Made by a program: the position numbers and the translations under genes. Under the pieces are notes generated by a model. It was given only the letters and a program-made list of their open reading frames with translations. It did not search any database and had not been told where the DNA came from. From assembly GCF_964340395.1 (NCBI RefSeq), contig NC_135568.1:13695776-13759775 (forward strand): DNA of 64,000 nucleotides, given 5' to 3'. Origin of the DNA: Glandiceps talaboti (Eukaryota > Hemichordata > Enteropneusta > Spengelidae). Below are positions 51,278-63,479 of this stretch, one piece after another (the first letter of the stretch is position 1; each line of letters begins with the position of its first letter).

Positions 51278-54200
51278 GTAGGTAAGCAGGTACGCCGTAG
51301 GCAGGCAGGGCCTTACGTATGAATGTAGGTATATATATGTAATAATTATAATATTTATTCGTCCAAATAAATTCGGAAATGTGTTGAATGGTTGCCGCAA
51401 GAGCAGCGGCCTAGTACCCTAGTGTTGAAGAAGCAGGTGGTAACCGGAGTACCTGGGGAAAGCCTGCATTGTTCGGCAGAGTCAAACTGAGCATCACCCT
51501 TCTTACATACAGACCTGGTTAAAATTTAAATCAAACCCAGCCGACACCTAGTACCAGACGGGTTCGAACCCAGACTGCAGAGTTAAGAGCTAACCGCTCG
51601 ACCACCGACAACCCTAATGTATGTATACGTGCGCGAAAATAGAGATAATGAACATATATTTAAATCACTGACCTTATGTTTTATTGTTTTATTTTTCAAG
51701 GAATTCCTGGCAACAGTTTCCCGTATGTTCAACTTTGACCTGGTGAAAATATGGAGAGAGATACATCAGGTATGAGACGACAGCGATTCTTGCATTTTGC
51801 AATGTTTAGAGCATGTGTTATGTATAAATAATTCTAAGTGCTAAATATTTATAGTTTTTGAATTTATAACAATACAAAGATATTCACTGACAATATTTTG
51901 TGAACACCTAAATGTCTCCCTCTATGTTGACACAATGAAATGGTTTCAAACAGATGGCAAGGGAATGTGATCTTCAATGCAGGACAAACCAGCTGTAGAC
52001 AAATTCTGTGTATTCCTTGATGATGTTTTGAAGGACATATGACCTCTTTCAAAACCTGTAAACTGTCAATCATTTTTCAGAGACACGGAGCCAAGAAAGG
52101 TATCGATTCACTATTCTCTGCTCTTGAGACGTTTGAGGGCGTTGTATATGATTATATGCGCCTAACCAAACAGGATGTGTTCTTAACAGCTGACCACATG
52201 TGTAAGTATATAGGAAAGTTTTATATGTGGATCATTAATAACAATATGTTATAGCATTTGTGTTTGTGGCTTTATGCAGTTTTAGCATATTTTGATACGA
52301 CTGCGGAAATCGACCTTTCAGCTCACTAAAATAAGACACAGGCAAAGTAAATCTATTGTTATTGAATGTTGTGTATTACACTAATGGTTGATAGTGATGC
52401 CTTTGTTGTCACATGTCCCAACGATAGTTTTCATTTGTGTCTATCTTAGTTAACTTGAATCTCGGTTTCCCCTGTTGTATTAGAATACACTAATACAGTA
52501 AGTGGATGAGATGGTTGATCTCTCTACGCCGTGACGGGACGCGCTCATACATCGGTCGGTCAACCCCTTCTCTTTCACGTCTATCTATCGTCGAACTGTG
52601 CCCTTTCGAACATTTGCCGTTGAGGGCAGAACGACACGGCGTAACAGTCTAATGGTGTAGCATATATTTTGAGCGTTTCATCAATACTAGAACAAGTAAC
52701 GCTTTGTTTATTGTGAATTGTATCATGCACAAGCCAAGTTGAACAAAAATATGGAATATATACTCCGGTCGTTCTACGTCATGACAATACGCGTCTACAT
52801 CACGACAATACGCGTCTATGTCACGAAATGTGTGTCGACGGTCTACGTCACTGGTTCTGCCAATGTTTCATTTATATATTACTGCGATGGCATAATTATG
52901 TTATTCTCCAATATTTTTCTTCATTCAACCAGAAAATACTCGTGACCAAAGGTCAAGCGACTCTTAGTGTCAAAGTCTCCTTAGGTCATACGTATTTTTA
53001 TTGGCTGAACGAAGAAATGTTTGGGGAATAACATCTAACTGTAAGTCAGTTATTTGATTTTACCTGCTTATTGGTATGGCGTTAATATATCACCGATTTA
53101 AGCCACATCCCTCTTCTGCCAAACACGGGAGATCAACTCTATAATTTTTTTTGCCCTATTCATTATGATTTTCGTTTTTAGCAAACGGTTTTGACGACAT
53201 TTATTCACACATGTATGTTTATATCAAAGTAGTCACAGATATAAGAAATGAAAATTATGTTTCACAAATGATTTGATCAGTCAGGAAATGAAATTTATAT
53301 TCCCACCTGTTGCCAAATCTTTCCATTTTCAATTATTGTAGATCTGAGCGGAGAATTCGTCCAAGTTCAGCACAGAATGAAGTATAAGTACCCAACCAAC
53401 GTACCGAAACTTCGCAAGAAACGAACAACTCCACAACATGACACGAACAGTCTGACGAGTTACATCGAGCTACCAGAACCCCTCGTCGTGAAACTCGATG
53501 CAAATGCAACAGGTATTTCAAACAGTTTACATCTATTCACGTGATCTCTAGTAGGGCCGCGAAGGGGGTCGCCGTTCCGAAGAGCATGTAAGTGGAAGTG
53601 ATTTAGTTCAACAAAATAGACACTTGAATTGAAAATCAGAGTCATGGTCGCAAAACCACATGCCCTTTTACGGCACCGTTCTTTGCATCAGCGGCCACAT
53701 GCCCTGGCTTGCAAGAAGGACCAGAGGGTAGTGAATCGATAACTCATGGAAGTTTCCCCGATGAAACTGACGCTGACAATTAATGAACGCAATATTGTTT
53801 TTATATTATTATTATTATTAATTTGTTTGTTCATCACCTGTACATATGTTTGATTGATAACTGTTGATTTGAAATATTGATACTCATCTACGCTGCTGTT
53901 AAAGATAAAACATATCATAGTGGATTTTGGTGTTTTTTGTTTGTTATTTTTCAGACGAAGAACCCTTGGCTGTAATAAGCTATACGATAACGAATCCAGA
54001 GGACATAGTGCCCTCTGATTTGATATCAAAGAAGTAAGTTTCGATACTATTTTGTGGATTATTAAATATATTCAAATGTATTACATTTGTGAATTTGGAT
54101 TTTATGATGTAGTGTCTTATAGTTCACATCATTTGCTAGATAGTTGATATGCAAGTTTATGTTCATTCATTGCAATATAATGTATGACAGATGATTGTAT

Positions 54201-57200
54201 ACGCTCTTCAAAAAAAACAAGACAGGACACGAAGGACACGACTGGAAACACAACACAACACAACACAACACAACACAACACAACACAACACAACACAACA
54301 CAACACAACAAATCACAACACAACACAACACAACACAACACAACAGCACATCGCAGCCCAGCCCAGCCCAACACAACACAACATGTACACAACACAACAC
54401 AACGCAACGCAACGCAACGCAACGCAACACAGCACAGCACAGCACAAAACAACACAACACAACACAACACAACACAACACAACACGAAACAACACGATAC
54501 ATCACAACACAACACAAAACGACACGACACGACGCGACATAAGATAAGTAACAATTGTTCTTAACTTACTGCCAATTTTGCCTTCACCTTCGTAGGCCAA
54601 AACTGAAGAAAGTGGCGACAAGCGTGACAAAAACTGTCAAAGTGAATAAAGTGAACACACCTGTATTGTCAGTGACGGTCTACCCTAAGGCAGAACGATT
54701 ATCAAACCTTCAATATCCTGTCAAGTTGGTCTTTCATGAGAAAGATGTAAGTACGACAAAACATACACTTTGTACGTCGGTATTAATTTAGCGTGGTCTT
54801 AATTATACGTTTTCCCTTTAAAAATGTGTACAATATAAAGAATGCCATGATCAGCTTACTTAACAAATCATATTGTAATATCCACAAACAGTTATTAAAT
54901 AGAGACAAATAGTTTTGTACAGTATGAATTTTCCATAACGATTTACGTAGTTGTCTGGAACTCTTACTAATATCTGTCCAGATCATGGCTATACAGTAAA
55001 AAATTCCGGAACCACCGAAGGAAATGAATTATATATACTGACAATAACTTTCTAAGTTCTCGTCAAACTAAAAGTAAACTCGCTATAATAATCGTGCCAG
55101 TAATGGCAACACAATGTATTCATCCGTAATTTACATTAATTCCAAAATACCGTTCAGCTTCTCTTTGATAAAACTATACAGATCTCAATCAGAAACTGCA
55201 TATGCTATACTGTAGCAAGATTGTCAATTTATTGTTACATTTTGTCTGCATGAAATAAATCGTTTAAATAAACGTATTGCAATAAGTTAAGAGGCAGACA
55301 TGCGGGCGCCTATGTTTTGACTTCTGCATTTGATGTCTGCATGGTGGCGCGCACGTCACGTCAGTTCATTTCGTTTAGAAAAATGCTGCAAGAAACTGTA
55401 TTCATTCAATCTTGCTGTGGCATGCATGTATAGTTTCCTATTACACTATTTGTCATAAAATCTTAGCATTTGGATGTTTGAGACACACACGAGCCTTGTT
55501 TGAGACTGGCCATGAGAGCTTAGCATTTGCCGTTTTGTGCAACAATTGATGCAAAAACATGACGCATCAAAATATACGTCAGTTAGAGGCGACAAAACAA
55601 ACAGTCCAGGCGAAACCACACCAACTTACGTCTGTATCGACTGTGGTTACGTTTTCTATTTTAGATTAAATTGTTGCAGAAAACACCCAAATGCTAAGAT
55701 TGACAGTACAGGCAGTCTTCACGAACAATTCTGACTCTCCGTCGCCCCGGCGGTGGCAGTCTCTGGATCATGGATGGATGGGTACCCATGCTTGTTAGCT
55801 AAATTTCATATGTACCACTTTTCCAGGAATATTTCAATGGAAAAGAGCCCCCCCCCTTTTTTTTTAGAGAATCTGGGAGAGAATCACTGCAACAACCCCC
55901 TTCTTTCCGAAATCCGTGAGATTTTACCTTCAAGGACACCTACAACGAAAATCATAAACGCTGAAACAAAACGTCGCCTGGTGTGACAAAAATCTCACTA
56001 ATAACATTTCAACATTTTATCGTCTGGCGAGACAAAAGTCTTACCAACAGCGTTTCGTCAATTGTCTAGCGTGACAAACACCTCTATCAAAATTGTTACA
56101 TTTTTTTCTTTTCGTGCTACCGTTATCTTAGGAGATCATCGGAAAATGTATATGTCCCTGGTAAATCTGAAGTTGGCGTGGTTCTTTGATATTTTTCAGA
56201 CAACCAATTGACTTAAATGTAACAATTGTAATTCAGCTCTTGTCGTGAAATTCTGTTTTGGTAATAGCTCACACTCCGTCCAGTACATATCGTACAGAAA
56301 GTTTGATATAGCTAGTACATTGCGCATACATTGTGCAGCAATGACATAGAAAATGAGGCATATGTCGCTCGCCTGTTTCCTCGAGCGCCTTCTCATCAGT
56401 ACACATTTTATCCACAGGAGGCGTATGATCCGAAATGTTCCTTTATTGACCTAGATGCAGATTATGGGTAAGTTCAAAGGTTAAATCAAACTATCTCACT
56501 GCCTCAATAATTTCGAAGAAGTGATAACAATAACGATACAATATAAGATCGGTTGCAAGTTTGCATCAAGTGTGTACTTGTATATAGGCTTCTCGGGAGT
56601 AAACAATTATAGCACCCATTTTATAAAAACGTCGACAGTTCTTTTAGTCTATACTATGAACATACGTACTGATTCAAAAGTCGTAATCGCTACGGAATTA
56701 ATAGCATCTCTTCCTCAGGGCCTCCGAAAAATTGGTGGTGGTGGTGGTGGTGGTGCTTTGGGGGCGGGGTTCTACTGAACATATCATATCATTTTGGGAT
56801 GCGGATTTCTTTTGCTAACTACTGCAAATAATGATAATGACAATGATAATAATAATAATAATAATAATAATTATAAAAAGATTATATAGTGCCTGGTATC
56901 CATCAAGCATGATGTTCACCAGGCACTTTTACAATAGACACTGTCACAAATAATCTCTCTCGAAAGGGTATCTCTTTTAGTCTTGATTTGAAAGTCTCAA
57001 TTCTATGTGCAAAGTGGACGGTGGTTGGCAGTTGGTTCCAAAGAATTGCTGCGACGGCACAGCTGAAAGACCGATCTCCATATGATTTGAGTTTTGTTCT
57101 GGGAACCTTGATTGTTGTATGATGAATTGAACGTAAGGATCTTGTAGGGTTGACAACTACACCCCTCTTCATTAGACACTGTAGTATACCTTTCAACGTT

Positions 57201-57976
57201 TAGTAGTATGCAAAATGCCAAAAAGACAGTACATGTATTAGTACCAGAAGGGCAGAGACGGCTCACATTGTCCTTGCTTTTTCTTCTATATATTACCCAC
57301 AAAGCAGGCTATGACGTGTTGCAACGTCACTTCAAATATTCCTGTCATTTCTGAGTTAACCACTAGAAAAAATTCGTTCTTAGGATTTGGGGGACAGATG
57401 GATGCAGATTTTATCAAACATGGAGGGACTCCACCGGCACATTCCTGGAGTGCCTTTGTGATCACCTGACCAACTTTGCCGTGATAATGACTATGGGGTT
57501 AGAACCAGTGGTAAGTCATTTTCAAGTTCTAGTTTAATACAAGACAGGAAATAGCATGCTAAGAATATCACTACGCGGAAATGCTAACCATGTACTAAAT
57601 GTAATATGAACAGTAACTCTAAAATACTAATTTACATGAACAAGAAAAGGTTTATAACTATTGGACGTCCATTAATTTAACATTATGAAATGTTGTACTG
57701 TTTATTTTACAGCCGGTAGAAATATATCTGAGACCGATTGCGCTGTGTTTGTCGTGTGCACTATCCTTACTGTTAATTGTTGTTAGCTTTGTTATGATCT
57801 GTATGGCCAGGTGAGAATTGTTATATATTTTGCAATAAAGAGCGCAATAGATTCAGAACCGAATGATGGCGGTAGTGATCTCTCTGTCTCTCTGTCTCTG
57901 TCTCTGTATGTATGTATGTATGTATGTATGTATGTATGTATGTATGTATGTATGTATGTATGTATGGCTGGCTGGC

Positions 57977-58021
<45 letters not shown>

Positions 58022-58044
58022 TTCTTTCTTTCTTTCTCTCTCTT

Positions 58045-58100
<56 letters not shown>

Positions 58101-61100
58101 ATATTCTTAATAACTTCATTGTTACCTTTTTTTCAAAATGTTTTTAAATATTTTCTGCGGAGTTCTGTTTTTGTGCTTGCATTGTCTGACAAGATATCAT
58201 CATCTCGATAGCTATTAACTTTCACGAATTATCAAACATATGCAAGTAACTATTACTATCGTAGACAACTTGAATTATGATAGTTTTGCAAGAAAACTTC
58301 CAGAGACATAATACATTTCACATATATATTTTAGCCTATTTTTACGCCCTCTGTATTCTTGTCTCAAACCACAGGATCAACGAAGACTTCTACTTTGTAT
58401 TGGCTCATTTGATTGGCTCGTTCAGTCTCTACCCTGTTGTGGTTTTCATTGACGTCATTATTGAGGAAAGAAGTGATGACAATCAGGTGAATACATTTAA
58501 TTTAGAATTAGTCTTTGAAACAACTATTTTCTGAACGACAAAGTTCTTTTAAGTCACTCCACACTTTGCCAAAAGAAAGTTTGTTCAAAGTTCTTTTTGA
58601 AATAATAAAGATAATATTCAATCTTTTAATGTATTTTACTATTTGGTAAATCACAGCACACGGCGGTCATCTTGGATTGTAAAGTTGGTTAAATTAAAAT
58701 TAAGTATGCATGGTGATCCATAGCATGTTTTTGATTTTAACTGATAATGGAGTTAAACATTCATCGAACAATGTACAGTAAAATTAGAAATACCATAATT
58801 TTACGTCCTTTCTCGCAGATATCTGAGAGTTAAATAAACATCAAATTAAAATACATGTACACAAAATTGTCGTACACTTGATTGTAAGTATTATGGCCAT
58901 ATCAATCATTGAACTATATTTAAAAATGATTTATCACACATTCTGTGGAAGTTCTGCACAAATTGTTCGAGTGTAGCTCTATGATATGATATGATATGAT
59001 ATGATATGATATGATATGATATGATATGATATGATATGATATGATATGATAGGATAGGATAGGATAGGATAGGATAGGATAGGATAAGATATATGTTATT
59101 TTATGTTATGTTGTATTATGTTAATGTTATGTTGTATTATGTTATTTAAATGTTGTGTTGTGTTATGTTGTTATTTGATAAATTATTCCGAAGGCCTTTT
59201 TATAATACATTTACAGAAATTGTCATTTTTCGCTTAGAATTTGCTCGTATTCTTTGAATATTTTCAGACTTTGTGTCAGGTGCTTGGTATCTTGATGCAA
59301 TTCGTGACTTTGAGCAACTCCTTTTGGATTATGAATCTATGCATACAACTGAGACTGCGCATTAAGCTGTCAATGATTCGTGGACGGACGATAACAAGGT
59401 AAGAGATGTGAAATAATTATATTTAAGTCTGTTTTTTTCGAGTTTAATTTTCATGGCAAGGCTACTCATTCGACGGGGCTGGTCACATAAGACTTAACCA
59501 TATAGTATTAAGATATTCGTCGAGCCGGACAATAAAATGCAGCAATGTTACTGAGATATTTTTCCGAGCCTGAAAATGACTTGTTTCAACATGCCTTCAT
59601 TCAAGTGTATTATTCACACCTAATAAGGCCTAACGAAAGAAAAACGGGTGGTTCTGATTACGCTCAATATTAGGAAAGGTTGGGTAGGTAGATTTTTTAT
59701 GAAATTTTTAAACATATATTTTCGTTTCATATGTGAGTTACGTTTTTCTGTTATTTTCCATATGGTCCCTGTGTTATTGGTTTCTTCTCATCAGGTGTAC
59801 AACCATTATAGATTCGAAGAACAGTTTTATATTGATGTTAGTTGTTGTCAGTTTCCGCATCCACTATTTCTTGCGAGACTTCACAATTGTTGTGATTTTA
59901 TTATTTTTTTCTCGAATATGTAAACGAAAGTTTAGGGTCGGCATGAAAAACTAGGTGGGATCGGGTACCAGAACCAAGCATTGGTTCTACATTTTTTTGT
60001 ATTTGCAATTACATCTTTACTGTGACAAACACCCGAGTCTACCCCCCCCCCTTCTTTTGATAACTACTACTTTCTTTGTAGGTTGATGTACTTCATGATA
60101 GGCTGGATGTTACCTATTGGCATCACGTGTGGTATCGTGTATTATAGTCTGAATATGTACGAATTTGATATGAGGTAATGTAGAGTTAACTATCTATATG
60201 AACATAAGATTTATACGTGACCGTTTATCCTATTGGGAATTGTGAAGGAAAACAACTTTATATAAAGCTAAAGAGAATTGTACTAGTTTACTTTTGAAAT
60301 GTTTTTATTTTAAAAATTATTGCTTCATTTTCTGGTGAATATCCAGAGATTTCTATATAGTGCTTTCCTACACTGTGTTCGAAGTGATTATTATCCCAGG
60401 AACATCGTCGTAAACCACAGCCTCTATTACGGCACCGTCCAAAAACGCGCCGCCAATAGGCAGTGTTGCGAATGAACTAACAGCTCTGGTTTGCGAGAAT
60501 GCCCACTAAACTCTACGGAAAGCAATCCATTGCAGCCTCTGCAAGGATTAAAGAATTCGCATTGCAACCCTATCTTATCTGGTCCCAAAATATACAGCTG
60601 GGTTGACTCGGACACAATCGTGATTCAAATCTTGCCCCAGGACCTTTGCCAGTCATAAATGAACGGCAGCGGTGCGGTTTGAACCTGTAAACTGCAAGCC
60701 AGCCATTCTAACCTTTCGACCGTCACAACTCCACATCCATAGTGTACTAGTTAGATACTAGTTACTTCTGTTAGTTAACACTGGAATTCGAAGTTACCAG
60801 CTGAACAGAATGAATTGTTAATTTGTTTTCGTTTAGAAATGGGCTCATCCTCTATTTGACACAACTCCTTAACCAAACCGTTAGTAACACTCTTTGTACT
60901 CCCGGTTTGTACTATATTAACAATCATTATTTATTGTGCAAATCTTCTGACTTCATTTTGTAGTTGCCTCATTCCCCACTCAGCCAATCTGTTAATGACA
61001 ATGGAGGCTTTTACATCAAGTATATTGACAGTAAGATATATTTACCGAGTTGTTAAATGGGTAGTACTAGAAAAAAAATCTGCCTGCCTGCCTGCCTGCC

Positions 61101-61118
61101 TACCTACCTACCCACCTG

Positions 61119-61177
<59 letters not shown>

Positions 61178-63248
61178 GGCTGGCTGGCTGGCTGTCTGGC
61201 TGTCTGGCTGTCTGTCTGTCTCTGTCTGTCTGTGGGTGTAAGTTGATCTTGTTAATATTGTAATGAAGTAAAAATTCACAAATCTGCACGTACAAACCTG
61301 TGTTTACTATTACTAAATTGCGTGAAGTACAGATTCAACACTGTGTAAAATATGATCACTGTAAGCATGTAGATTACTAAGCAACCTCAAAATTATATAT
61401 TTAGCATCGGCAAAATATTTTAGTAAACCACTTTGCTTGTAACAGACATAACCTGTCGGAGTGGCGACTTTGGCTGATTAAAACTCACGGTTGCACTTTC
61501 TGGTTGAAAGGGTCATTGACGTTTCCATACGTTTATTGCAAAATTTGACATGCTATTTATGTGTTGTTTCAGATCTCGCTGGTGTTACTTGTCTGGAACT
61601 GTGTTTCCTTTTATCGAGCTGTTGGAGACTGGGGGCCTGTGGAGGACAAGTTATGGTGAGAAACAAAATCTTTTTCTAAAAGTTTTTTTTTTAAAAAGTT
61701 GGCATGTCCTTGATAAAAAAAAATGCGCAAGTTCAAAGACAGTCCAATGAGCAGCCATTAATATGTGTAGCATGAACGGCTTGGTATTATATGTGCCTGT
61801 AATCTTGAATGTATCCACGTGTGTATGCATATGCATATGTGCCTGAGCTTGCACATTCTTAGAAGTGTCAGTATGCTGGCATGCTTCCAGAAATACATAA
61901 ATTCAACCAACCAACCAACCAACCAACCAACCAAACATCCATCCACCCACCCACCCACCCATCCATTTACCTATTCCTTCCTTCCTTCCATCTCTCTCTA
62001 CCCCTTTCTTCCTTCCGTCCTTCCTTCCTTCTTTTCTTTCATTCTTCCTTCCTTCGTCCAGTCATCTATTTATCCATCCATCCATCCATCTATCAATCCA
62101 TCCATCCACCCCATTCACACCGACTAGACACATATTTCTCTCAGCATACCAATTAGTAAACTAGTCAAGTAATCCCCTTAATTTCTTTATTGAACTTCAG
62201 GAAGAAATTGCGCTCTTCTGTCATACTGTTTTCTATAACAGCCGTAACACGTGCACTTGGTTACACCGTGGCAACCTCATCTGATGCATTGGGCATAAGT
62301 TATCTACTAGCCGGGAGTATATTCACTGAGGTACAAAAATAATATTCTGTGTCAGCCATTTGAAGCTGAGGAGTGACACCCCTTGAAAATGAACTGTGTA
62401 GGTCTAGAGCCATACAACGCCATGTCTAGGAATTCAACTTGTATCCTCGATAGACTTAGTTACTTCTTTTATTGAAGTCCCATTTTTCACGACAAATCGA
62501 ATATGGCCGCCGATGGCTGCTCTGCGCATAAATGTGTTACTCTTTAAAGTGAGAGTGCCGTTTTACGGTAAAGATTCCCTGACTAGTTCTTGATAGGAAC
62601 AGCCGAAAAAAAGGTTATATATTTTTTAGTGAGGATGTGTTTTCTAGAAGTTTTAAAATCTGCAAACCTAAAACAATACCGTAACAAAAGCTTTATATTA
62701 CAATATCTTCAAGAGCTGGTAGAATATGTTAACCAAATTGCAGAATCAATGCGCCTGCGCGCTGATCATGACGATATGACGATGTTACGTTACTATGGTA
62801 TCTAATTAAAGGGTAAACGATAAATACCCTCTCCACTCCATTTTTGGGAACTTTGTTTGTCATATACATAGTAAGGTAATAATAATAATAATATAACATT
62901 ATATAATAATAATAATTTTAATAATAATATTGAAATGTGTCTTTTGTATTAAAATAAGTCTTAGAATTCTTTTGCCTTTTCATTTAAATAAATAATGTTT
63001 GTTTTCCGTATCTTCTCTCCAGGGATCAATAGTATATCTCTGTTTTGTTGCGACAAATCATGAGGTATGTTACTGTATTTGAACCTATTCAATGGATCTC
63101 TGTTATATACATTTTGTGATGAACCATTCACATGAACAGATTTAGAGAACACTAAGCTAGGGTGGAATCTCTAATTCTCAATCGAAAACAGTTTTCTATC
63201 GTTTGAGGTTAAATAATTGTTGGCAAAACGTAAAAAAAATCAAACTCA

Positions 63249-63304
<56 letters not shown>

Positions 63305-63403
63305 CGCTCAATCGGTCTCTCCTTGTCTCTAGATCTCTGTCTCTGTCCCTATCTCTCTTTACTTGTTTCTGTCTGTCTGTCTCTCTGTCTGTCTGTCTGT
63401 CTC

Positions 63404-63479
<76 letters not shown>

